In this document: piece after piece, positions 1 to 7,230 of the stretch
How the letters are laid out: each line of letters begins with the position of its first letter
How positions within the stretch are numbered: position 1 is the first letter of the stretch
Origin: an uncultured Opitutia bacterium
Lineage (GTDB): Bacteria; Verrucomicrobiota; Verrucomicrobiia; Opitutales; Coraliomargaritaceae
Assembly (NCBI GenBank): GCA_937136395.1
Contig: CAKZOI010000035.1
Span: 1-64,000 of the forward strand
DNA: 64,000 bases
Reading direction: 5' to 3'
The notes under the pieces: model-generated
The model's input: the letters and a program-made list of their open reading frames with translations, nothing else
What the model was told of the DNA's origin: nothing
Database searches by the model: none
Position numbers and translations under genes: made by a program

Positions 1-125
1 CAGAAGGCACTCGGCGCTCGGGCAAATCTCACCGCTGCAATTTTTGCAGCTTTACACAAAGCAACAAAACAAACATCAAAACTAAATTACACAAAAAAGG
101 TGTCCAGATTCTTGGGGCAAGACCA
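1..125 (+). mobile_element. right end of an IS3-family insertion sequence (cut by window edge)
   Basis: The first 85 bases encode the C-terminal tail of an IS3-type transposase. They are followed by a terminal repeat whose outer end reads, on the minus strand, TGGTCTTGCCCC-AAGAATC-TGGACA. IS3-family elements end in 5'-TG...CA-3' and often carry a GCCCC-...-GACA pattern; here CA lies at 124-125. The rest of the element lies outside the window, so completeness and target duplication cannot be judged. The insertion lies inside the small lipoprotein gene read on the other strand. Confidence 0.7.
2..85 (+). CDS. IS3-family transposase OrfB, C-terminal fragment
   Basis: Reading frame 2 encodes 27 residues and then TAA at 83-85. 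It begins RRHSALGQISPLQFLQ, which matches the conserved end of the IS3 OrfB DDE integrase domain (family pattern R.HSALG..SP..F). The catalytic DDE residues would be upstream of the window. Reading frame 1 is also open but gives no convincing homology. This is a partial gene only because the window starts here; whether the element is intact cannot be told. Confidence 0.75.
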   Translation, partial: RRHSALGQISPLQFLQLYTKQQNKHQN

Positions 126-353
126 GTCGGGTTGGATTAAATGAGGCTGTTTCTCTGAGCGATTTAGCGTGGTCGACGATGCTCGTGTGAGTGAAGGCAG
201 CGATAGCAGTCTGTCGCCTTCATTTTGTAAGTGGGCGAGTGGTTCTTTTGGTCTTGTGGTGACTTCGAGGGGAGATGTTGTTAGCTCGGGTCCACATCCC
301 ATCAAAAGCAGAGATGCAAGTATAGCTAGTGGTCGAGGGCGAACGATTTTCAT
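87..353 (-). CDS. small lipoprotein, 3' end replaced by IS sequence
   Basis: The 88-residue product starts with a basic-hydrophobic signal peptide and a lipobox ending in LLMGC (Cys20), so the mature protein would be lipid-anchored. No domain is recognisable in the remainder. Host-derived codons run to about residue 76. The last 12 residues (WSCPKNLDTFFV) are encoded by the terminal repeat of the neighbouring IS3-type element, with the first IS codon TGG in frame. The original C-terminus is therefore lost, and the gene is probably a disrupted remnant, although a short lipoprotein could still be made. Confidence 0.5.
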   Translation of the reverse strand: MKIVRPRPLAILASLLLMGCGPELTTSPLEVTTRPKEPLAHLQNEGDRLLSLPSLTRASSTTLNRSEKQPHLIQPDWSCPKNLDTFFV

Positions 354-510
354 GACACTAAGCTATGGCTAGGTATCCAGAAAATACAATTCACATATAG
401 TAGAGTCGGGCCTGCGGACTGTGGTGGATTGCAATTTTTATTCATGATTAATTTTCGAATTCTTTAAGCACTCGGTTGCAGCATGTGCATTCATCCCTTT
501 ACCTACCTAG

Positions 511-1293
511 ATGTTCGCACTTTTATCTCCAGCTAAGTCACTTGATTATGAATCACCGCTTCTCGTAGAGCGGTCCACCCAGCCTCGCCTGAAGTCAGAT
601 ACTGCTGCGCTGATTGATCAGCTCAAAGGCCTGTCCTCTGAAGAGATTGGCAGGTTGATGGGTATTAGCGATAAATTGGCTTTGCTCAATCACGAGCGCT
701 TTCAAAGTCTCACTCCGTCTTTCAGCAAGAAGAACAGTCGCCAGGCGATACTCGCATTTACCGGCGACGTTTATCAAGGCATGACGCTGGCTGACTGGTC
801 GGCAGATGACTTTGCCACTGCTCAAGACAAAGTGCGGATTTTGTCAGGGCTTTATGGGGTGCTTCGTCCGCTCGATTTGATGCAACCGTATCGTCTTGAG
901 ATGGGCACTGGTCTCGAGAATGCCAGAGGTAAAAACCTCTATCAATTCTGGGGTGACACGATCACTGACTTATTAAATAAAGACCTCAAGAAGTCGAAGT
1001 CTGAGGTCGTCGTAAACTTAGCTTCGAACGAATACTTTTCCGCGGTAAATTCGTCTAAGCTCGGCGGCACTTTAGTCAGCCCCGTATTCAAAGATGAAAA
1101 AAAGGGCACTTTCAAAATCATCTCGTTCTACGCTAAAAAAGCACGTGGTATGATGGCTGATTTTATCGTGAAGAATGATTTACAAAAAGCCAGCGACTTA
1201 CTCGAGTTCACCACCGCTGGTTATGCCTACGACCCTGAAAGCTCAACGGATGAGAAACCGGTGTTTCTACGACCCGAGGCTGCGATTGGCTAG
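511..1293 (+). CDS. yaaA: peroxide stress protein YaaA (UPF0246)
   Basis: The product is 260 residues, the usual family length (E. coli YaaA 258). Family landmarks are the N-terminal LLSPAKSLDY, the central LSGLYGVLRPLD, NLASNEYFSAV, and the C-terminal GYAYDPESS. In E. coli YaaA belongs to the OxyR regulon and limits intracellular iron and Fenton damage during peroxide stress; the fold can bind DNA. The start ATG at 511 directly begins the conserved N-terminus. The gene converges with uvrA and the two stop regions overlap by 4 bases, so no terminator separates them. Confidence 0.93.
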   Translation: MFALLSPAKSLDYESPLLVERSTQPRLKSDTAALIDQLKGLSSEEIGRLMGISDKLALLNHERFQSLTPSFSKKNSRQAILAFTGDVYQGMTLADWSADDFATAQDKVRILSGLYGVLRPLDLMQPYRLEMGTGLENARGKNLYQFWGDTITDLLNKDLKKSKSEVVVNLASNEYFSAVNSSKLGGTLVSPVFKDEKKGTFKIISFYAKKARGMMADFIVKNDLQKASDLLEFTTAGYAYDPESSTDEKPVFLRPEAAIG

Positions 1294-4200
1294 AGAAACT
1301 TTGCTGTCACGCTGCCTTTGATTTTCCTGATGCTTGCAAGGTCACCTTGATAAAGTAACTGCCCTCCCGCGTCGCCGCCGTCGGGACCGATCTCAATGAT
1401 GTAATCTGCATCCTTAATCACTTCGAGGTGGTGCTCAATCACGATGACGGTGTGGCCTTTGTCGACGAGACGGTGGAGGAGTTCGATGAGGCGTTCGACG
1501 TCGCTGAGATGGAGTCCGATAGTCGGTTCTTCTAGAATGTAGAGGTTGCCTTGGCCTTTATTATATTGGCGCTCCTTGAAGGAGGGTTGGCCCTTGGCGA
1601 GCTCGCTGACGAGTTTCATACGTTGAGCTTCGCCGCCGGAAAGTGTGGGCGAATATTGTCCGAGTTCTATATAGCCGAGCCCTGTTTCCACCATGAGTTG
1701 CATGAGGCTGCTGAGCTGGGTATGGAAGCTGAAGAATTCGGCGGCTTCCTCAAAGCTCATTTGCAGCACATCGGCGATGCTTTTGCCATTCCATTGGAGC
1801 TCGTCTAGCTCGGCTCCGTAGCGGCGACCGTTGCAGTCGTCACAAGTTACGAAGGTGTCGGGCATGAAGTTCATCTCAAGTTTCACACGGCCCGCGCCTT
1901 TACAAGTTTCGCAGCGACCGCCCTTGGTGTTGAAGGAGAAGGTGCTCTTGGTGTAGCCGTGGATGTTGGCCTCGGGGAGTTTGGCATAGATTTCGCGGAT
2001 GATATCGAAGGCACCGATATAGGTAGCGGGTGTGGAGCGTGTGGTTTTACCTATGGGTGAGTGGTCCACCTCGATCACTTTACGAATGCCTGCGGCATTC
2101 GATAGTGATCTGAAGGAGGTGAACGTCGAACGTCCAACGCCCAACGTTGAATTTTGAATGTTGGATACGTTCTCTTTCTTATTCGACGTTCGACGTTCAT
2201 GCGCGCCCAAGTCTTTTGGAGTGAGCTTAGTTGATTTTTCCACGATTGCTGCCTCAACCAAAGGCTTCAATAAGTCGCGAATCAGGGTGCTTTTGCCGGC
2301 TCCAGAAACGCCGCAGATTGCGGTGAGGCGTTGCTTTGGGATCTGGACATCGAAGTTTTTTAGATTTCTGAGGGCGGCACCTTGGAGAGCGATCCAGTTT
2401 TCGTTACCTTTCTTTTTGCGTGGGCTCCACGGGGCGGGGAGTTTGCGATGGTTGCCGCGGAGTGGGTGCGGCATGGCTTTGCGGAGGTATTGTCCGGTTA
2501 GCGAGCGCTTGGTCTTTTTAATTTGGCTGACTTTTCCACTGGCGACAATCTCGCCTCCGTGGATGCCGGCCTGTGGACCGAGGTCGATGATTTGGTCGGC
2601 CTTGCGCATGGTGGCCTCGTTGTGTTCGACGATGACGAGGGTGTTGCCTCGGTTGCGAAGTTGTTCGAGGGATTCGAGGAGCTTAGCGTTGTCACGTGCG
2701 TGGAGCCCGATGGATGGCTCGTCGAGAACGTAGAGCACACCGGAAAGGTTGGAGCCGAGTTGTGCGGCGAGTCGGATGCGTTGCGCCTCGCCGCCGGAGA
2801 GGGTGGCGGTTGCGCGATTGAGTTGCAGATAGCCGAGGCCGACGCGTTCCATGAAGCGCATGCGCTCTTCGATTTCGGGGAGGAGCTCAGCGAGAATCGG
2901 TTTCGTTCTTGCAGTGGTTTTGACTTGTTTGAGTGTTTGAATCAGTTCGGTGGGTGTTAGGGTCAATAGTTCGGGTAACGAAACGGAGGAGGGAACGTCG
3001 AACATCGAACGTCCAACGTCCAATTTTGAATGGCTCTGATGTTTGTTATTCGACGTTCGATCTTGGACGTTCGATGTTCGGCGTTCTCTATGTTCCCTCA
3101 GCGGAAGCCTGACGTTGCGGCTCAGTTCATTGAGGCGGGCGCCGTTGCATTCGGGGCAAGTCTCTCCGTGTTCTAAACCATCGAGGTGATCTTTGAGCGG
3201 GTTGTCTGTATCGTCTTCTTTGGCCATCCAATCAAAGAGCTGTCCGTAGCCGCGACAGGTGGGGCACCAGCCGCGTGGACTGTTCCAAGAGAAATGCTTG
3301 GGGTCGAGCTCTGGGAAGGCTTCGCCAGTGGTGGGGTCGGTGCGCTTGGTGGAAAGCCAAGAGAGGACCTCGCCTTTGGGAGTGAGGATGAATGCGGAGC
3401 CTTTGCCTAGTTTTAGCGCTTCTTTGAGCTTGGAGGGCGATGCCCCGTCATCGCCGCCGTTCTTGCCCTTTGCGGCTGTGACGGAGCACAGCCCTCCAGT
3501 TAAGTGTGCAACGACCAGATCGATGTCGTGTTCGACGTAGCGGTCTAGTTTTTGGAAGTCGTCGAGGTGGACGAGTGATCCGTCGATGCGGAGTTGCTCG
3601 TAGCCGTGGTCGCGTGCCCAGTTGGCGAGCGGTTCGTGGTGGCCTTTGCGTCCACGAATGAGTGGGGCACAGAGGTGTAGCTTTTTCGATTTTGAATTTG
3701 CGAGGATCGTCTTTAAACGTTTAAGCAATGCGTCTTCGCTTTGGCTGACGACAGCTTCGCCTGTTGTAGGGGAATGTTGGATACCGATGCGGGCATACAT
3801 GAGGCGCAGGTATTGTGCGACTTCAGTGATGGTAGCTACGGTAGATTTGCGGGTGCCTTTGGTGACGCGTTGCTCAATAGCTACGGTAGGCGCGATGCCG
3901 TGGAGCTCGTCGACGTCGGCCCGAGGCATTTGCTCTACGAATTGGCGCGCGTAGGCGGACATGCTTTCCATGAAGCGACGTTGGCCTTCTGCAAAGATGA
4001 TATCGAATGCGAGTGAGGATTTTCCAGAACCCGAAACACCGGTGATAACGGTGGTTTTACCGTGGGGAATTTCGCAGCTGATACTTTTTAGGTTGTGCTG
4101 ACGAGCGCCGCGTATACGGAGGGCATTGGGGGACGTCGAACGCCCAATGTTCAACTTTGAATTTTGACGGAGGTCTGCCAGAGATGACGCAGCAATATTG

Positions 4201-7148
4201 TATGTGCCTTTAGGCTCTGCAGCTAGTAATTCTTGATTATTCGATATTGGACGTTCACCCAGCGCTTCGCGAAGATAGTTGGCGGTTTCGCATTTGGCTT
4301 TGGCGATTTGCTCGGGGGTGCCTTGGGCGATGATTTGTCCGCCGTTAGCACCGGCTTCGGGGCCGAGCTCGACAATCCAGTCAGCGACTTTGAGTATGTC
4401 TAAATTGTGCTCGATAACGATGAGGGAGTGACCCGCTTTGACGAGTTCTTGTAAGACTTCGACTAGGCGCTTAATGTCGGCGCGGTGGAGGCCAGTCGTT
4501 GGCTCGTCGATTAGGATGAGGGTATGGCCTGACTTACCTGCAACTTTTCCGAGGTAGCGAACCAGTTTGAGGCGTTGGGACTCGCCGCCGGAAAGTGTAT
4601 TGAGCGGTTGACCGAGTTTGAGGTAACCGAGTCCGACATCGACAAGCGGTTGCAAAGTATTGATCACTCTAGGGTGGTCGCTGAAGAAGCGGAGCGCTTC
4701 GGCAGCATCCATCTCCTGTATGTCGGCGATATTTCGGTCGTTGTAACTAATCTCTAGAACTTCGTCTTTGAAACGGCGGCCTTCACAGGTCTCGCAGAGC
4801 ACGTCGAGGTCGGAGACGAATTGCATTTCGATGCGTTCGTAGCCGAGGCCGGAACATTTTGGGCAACGTCCACTGCTACTATTATATGAGAAGTAGCCTG
4901 GCTTCACGCCCTGAGCCTTGGCGGCTTCGGTCCGAGTGAAGACCTTGCGAATCTCGTCCCATGCACCAGTGAAACTGGCTGGGGTCGCGCGTGGTGTTTT
5001 ACTAATCGGACTTTGGTCCACAAGCACGACATTTGATAATGGAAGGGTTGATTCGATATCATTGATCGATGCGGGCTCTTCTACTGTGAGCCCTTTTTGA
5101 GCGAGTAAGTTTTGATAGATAACGTTATTTAACAGCGTGCTTTTGCCTGAGCCGGATACTCCGCTTAGGCAGACGAAGCTTTGTTGGGGGATGTGGATGT
5201 CGACCTCTTTGAGGTTATGTTTTGAAGCGCCGTATATGCTGAGTTGGGGGGCGTCGAACTTCGAACTTTGAACATCGAAGGTCGAATTAATAGGGCGGCG
5301 TTCTTTAGGTATTTCGATATCTTCGCGTCCTGAGAGAAAGCGTCCAGTATGTGTATTTGATTTTAGGATACGTTTATAGTCTCCTTGGAAGACGAGCTGT
5401 CCGCCATTGATTCCGGGCTCTGGTCCGATCTCGATAAGGTTGTCTGCGGCGCGCATGACGGCTTCGTCGTGCTCAACGACGACCACGGTGTTGCCTAGGT
5501 CAGTGAGGCGGCGAAGGATCGAAATGAGTCGATCCATGTCGCGTGGGTGGAGCCCGACGGAGGGCTCATCGAGCACGAAAAGGGTGTCGGTGAGGGCCGA
5601 TCCTAGGCAGGATGTTAGACTTACGCGCATTGTCTCTCCACCAGAGAGCGTGCGTGAACTGCGATCAAGTGTGAGATAGCTTAAGCCAACAGTGTCGAGG
5701 AAATGTAAGCGAGATAGGATGCCTTGAAGTGCGGAGTCGTTGTCTGGAGTTGTTGCTTGGAGGGTTGCGCTCTGTCGCAACCGCTGTTTTGTTTGGCGGT
5801 CTGGTAGGCTATGCGGCGACGACGGAGCGTCGCCCTCCAGTATTTCTAGGAGTTCAGCGACGCTTTTCTGGTAAAGTTCGGGGAGGGTGTAGCCTTGCCA
5901 CTTCCAGTGGAGTGATTCTGGTTGGAGGCGTGCGCCGTGGCATTTTGGGCACTCTGTGTAGCTACGGAACTTTGATAGAAAGACGCGGACGTGCATCTTA
6001 TAAAGATTGCTGTTTAGCCAGTCGAAGAAGCGGTGGATGCCATACCACTTGTTAGTGTCGGGCTGGTAGCTAGGTTCGCCGTCCATAACGAATTTGAGCT
6101 CTTTCTTGTTGAGCTTCGACCATGGGATGTTCGTGCGGACTTTGTGTTTCTTGGCGGCGCGTTGAAGATCGCGTAGGCTTTCACTGTAAACTTCGCCTTG
6201 AAAGGCGCGGATGGCGCCATCGTCGATCGACTTGCTGTGGTCGGGGATGACGAGACGGTAGTCAATTTCGATGACTCGTCCAAACCCGCGGCATTCCTCG
6301 CAGGCGCCGATGGGTGAGTTGAACGAAAACATTGCTGGAGCTGCGGGACGAAAAGTGTCACCTGTCACAGGGGATTGAAGCCCGTGAATAAACTCTTTAA
6401 TGAGTTCGCCTTCTGTATCGTAAATCTGAATTCGGCCTTGCCCGAAATTAAAGGCAGTTTGGAGCGCTTCGAGGCTGCGTGCTCCTGCCTTGTTGTTTAG
6501 GCTCGTGATACGATCTTGAATAACAAGGAGTGATGAGTGAAGAGTGGAAAGTGAGGAGTTCGATGAGAGAAGCTTGTCGATTCTTATGACATCGCCGTTG
6601 ATTAAGACACGATTGTATCCTTGAGAACTGAGTGGCTGGAGAATTTCGCTCCATTGGAGGTTTTTCGGTTTGCTAACTGGGAAGGTGATGAGAATGGTTT
6701 GATCTTTCTGCACCTCAATCAGCTCCTTCCAGGCGCTTTGGGGGTTGTCGTCGGTGATCGGTTCGCCGGTGGCGGGGTCGTAGAGCGTGGCGCTATTGGC
6801 AAACCAGACTTTAAAGTAATCGGCGAGCTCGGTGATGGTGCCGACAGTCGAGCGGGATGTTTTTACCGTGTTGGATTGCTGGATCGCGATGGAGGGTCGG
6901 ATGTTTTCCACACTGTCGACCTTGGGGCGATCGAGCAAATCCATGAATTGGCGCGTGTAGGGGGAGAAGGTTTCTACGTAACGGCGCTGCCCCTCGGCGT
7001 GGAGTGTTTCGAAAACGAGCGAGGATTTACCCGCGCCACTCAGGCCTGTGACGACAGTGAGCTGACCAATCGGCAGGTCGAGATCGAAACCTTTTAGGTT
7101 GTTTTGGCGAACGCCTCGCAGGTGAATGTATTCTTTGATTTTGGGCAC
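1290..7148 (-). CDS. uvrA: tandem-duplicated excinuclease subunit UvrA (1952 aa)
   Basis: This is the damage-recognition ATPase of nucleotide excision repair, present as two UvrA units fused head to tail. Four Walker A motifs are visible (GLSGAGKSS at 35, GVSGSGKST near 665, GVSGSGKSS near 1036, GVSGAGKST near 1613), each paired with an LSGGE signature. Four CxxC zinc modules are also visible (for example CEECRG/CPKCHG and CETCKG/CDDCNG). A normal UvrA is about 940 residues. The start is GTG at 7146-7148. Linkers carry at least seven in-frame repeat insertions: residues about 195-207, 437-465, 621-633, 965-1006, 1217-1240, 1355-1386 and 1651-1676, including HSKLDVGRSMFDV and QNSTLGVGRSTF. The gene lies downstream of recD2 on the same strand (82-base gap). 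Confidence 0.95.
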   Translation of the reverse strand: MPKIKEYIHLRGVRQNNLKGFDLDLPIGQLTVVTGLSGAGKSSLVFETLHAEGQRRYVETFSPYTRQFMDLLDRPKVDSVENIRPSIAIQQSNTVKTSRSTVGTITELADYFKVWFANSATLYDPATGEPITDDNPQSAWKELIEVQKDQTILITFPVSKPKNLQWSEILQPLSSQGYNRVLINGDVIRIDKLLSSNSSLSTLHSSLLVIQDRITSLNNKAGARSLEALQTAFNFGQGRIQIYDTEGELIKEFIHGLQSPVTGDTFRPAAPAMFSFNSPIGACEECRGFGRVIEIDYRLVIPDHSKSIDDGAIRAFQGEVYSESLRDLQRAAKKHKVRTNIPWSKLNKKELKFVMDGEPSYQPDTNKWYGIHRFFDWLNSNLYKMHVRVFLSKFRSYTECPKCHGARLQPESLHWKWQGYTLPELYQKSVAELLEILEGDAPSSPHSLPDRQTKQRLRQSATLQATTPDNDSALQGILSRLHFLDTVGLSYLTLDRSSRTLSGGETMRVSLTSCLGSALTDTLFVLDEPSVGLHPRDMDRLISILRRLTDLGNTVVVVEHDEAVMRAADNLIEIGPEPGINGGQLVFQGDYKRILKSNTHTGRFLSGREDIEIPKERRPINSTFDVQSSKFDAPQLSIYGASKHNLKEVDIHIPQQSFVCLSGVSGSGKSTLLNNVIYQNLLAQKGLTVEEPASINDIESTLPLSNVVLVDQSPISKTPRATPASFTGAWDEIRKVFTRTEAAKAQGVKPGYFSYNSSSGRCPKCSGLGYERIEMQFVSDLDVLCETCEGRRFKDEVLEISYNDRNIADIQEMDAAEALRFFSDHPRVINTLQPLVDVGLGYLKLGQPLNTLSGGESQRLKLVRYLGKVAGKSGHTLILIDEPTTGLHRADIKRLVEVLQELVKAGHSLIVIEHNLDILKVADWIVELGPEAGANGGQIIAQGTPEQIAKAKCETANYLREALGERPISNNQELLAAEPKGTYNIAASSLADLRQNSKLNIGRSTSPNALRIRGARQHNLKSISCEIPHGKTTVITGVSGSGKSSLAFDIIFAEGQRRFMESMSAYARQFVEQMPRADVDELHGIAPTVAIEQRVTKGTRKSTVATITEVAQYLRLMYARIGIQHSPTTGEAVVSQSEDALLKRLKTILANSKSKKLHLCAPLIRGRKGHHEPLANWARDHGYEQLRIDGSLVHLDDFQKLDRYVEHDIDLVVAHLTGGLCSVTAAKGKNGGDDGASPSKLKEALKLGKGSAFILTPKGEVLSWLSTKRTDPTTGEAFPELDPKHFSWNSPRGWCPTCRGYGQLFDWMAKEDDTDNPLKDHLDGLEHGETCPECNGARLNELSRNVRLPLREHRERRTSNVQDRTSNNKHQSHSKLDVGRSMFDVPSSVSLPELLTLTPTELIQTLKQVKTTARTKPILAELLPEIEERMRFMERVGLGYLQLNRATATLSGGEAQRIRLAAQLGSNLSGVLYVLDEPSIGLHARDNAKLLESLEQLRNRGNTLVIVEHNEATMRKADQIIDLGPQAGIHGGEIVASGKVSQIKKTKRSLTGQYLRKAMPHPLRGNHRKLPAPWSPRKKKGNENWIALQGAALRNLKNFDVQIPKQRLTAICGVSGAGKSTLIRDLLKPLVEAAIVEKSTKLTPKDLGAHERRTSNKKENVSNIQNSTLGVGRSTFTSFRSLSNAAGIRKVIEVDHSPIGKTTRSTPATYIGAFDIIREIYAKLPEANIHGYTKSTFSFNTKGGRCETCKGAGRVKLEMNFMPDTFVTCDDCNGRRYGAELDELQWNGKSIADVLQMSFEEAAEFFSFHTQLSSLMQLMVETGLGYIELGQYSPTLSGGEAQRMKLVSELAKGQPSFKERQYNKGQGNLYILEEPTIGLHLSDVERLIELLHRLVDKGHTVIVIEHHLEVIKDADYIIEIGPDGGDAGGQLLYQGDLASIRKIKGSVTAKFL
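2121..2198. repeat. interspersed imperfect palindrome, copy 1 (in uvrA)
   Basis: The left arm begins GAACGTCGAACGTCCAACG and ends in AATTTTGAAT. The right arm is ATTCGACGTTCGACGTTC, close to the reverse complement of the left. The copy is translated in frame within uvrA at residues 1651-1676. Confidence 0.8.
2993..3086. repeat. interspersed imperfect palindrome, copy 2 (in uvrA)
   Basis: This is the best-preserved copy. The left arm GAACGTCGAACATCGAACG continues to CCAATTTTGAAT, followed by a loop of about 18 bases and a right arm ending TCGATGTTCGGCGTTC. The reverse complement of the right arm matches the left arm at most positions. In uvrA it encodes residues 1355-1386 (RRTSNVQDRTSN ... 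SKLDVGRSMFDV). Confidence 0.85.
3431..3498. repeat. paired-hairpin element D1 (in uvrA)
   Basis: The outer ends TGGAGGG/CCCTCCA are inverted. Inside are two perfect 7-bp hairpins: GGCGATG-ccccgt-CATCGCC (3436-3455) and GGCTGTG-acggag-CACAGCC (3474-3493). It is read in frame in uvrA at residues 1217-1240. Confidence 0.85.
4131..4256. repeat. interspersed imperfect palindrome, copy 3 (in uvrA, enlarged loop)
   Basis: The left arm GGACGTCGAACGCCCAATG ends in TTTGAATTTTG; the right arm is TTATTCGATATTGGACGTTC. The two are separated by a longer interior of about 70 bases than in the other copies. It lies in the linker between the two fused UvrA units (residues 965-1006) and stays in frame. Confidence 0.7.
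5251..5288. repeat. interspersed palindrome, degenerate copy 4 (in uvrA)
   Basis: Only one arm is recognisable: GCGTCGAACTTCGAACTTTG then AACATCGAAGGTCGAAT. It encodes uvrA residues 621-633 (NSTFDVQSSKFDA), just before the second ATPase module. Confidence 0.6.
5758..5839. repeat. paired-hairpin element D2 (in uvrA)
   Basis: It has the same outer ends TGGAGGG/CCCTCCA as D1. It contains GGTTGCG-ctctgt-CGCAACC (5763-5782) and GGCGACG-acggag-CGTCGCC (5815-5834). The stems differ from D1 but all pairs are preserved. It is read in frame in uvrA at residues 437-465. Confidence 0.85.
6530..6565. repeat. AGTGATGAGTGAAGAGTGG-type short repeat (in uvrA)
   Basis: A purine-rich stretch of GAGTG/GAGTT units (GGAGTGATGAGTGAAGAGTG, then GAAAGTGAGGAG) encodes uvrA residues about 195-207 on the minus strand (SSLSTLHSSLL). 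A similar stretch occurs at 28485-28516. Confidence 0.5.
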
Positions 7149-7230
7149 GATTGTGTAGGGAAAGTGAAACTACGGAAATTGCGAACGCGGCAGAACAAAC
7201 ATAAAAAACGGAAAGTGCACAAGTGTTCAC

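Noticed and set aside
1-144. Reading frame 1 at the left edge (LGARANLTAAIFAALHK) looked like a LuxR-type DNA-binding tail.
   Set aside because: Frame 2 gives a clear IS3 transposase end followed by an IS terminal repeat, which explains the same bases better.
2158-6055. Long plus-strand open frames opposite uvrA (for example 2158-2733 and 5729-6055).
   Set aside because: They are shadows of uvrA with no recognisable domains and low-complexity Arg/Ser composition.
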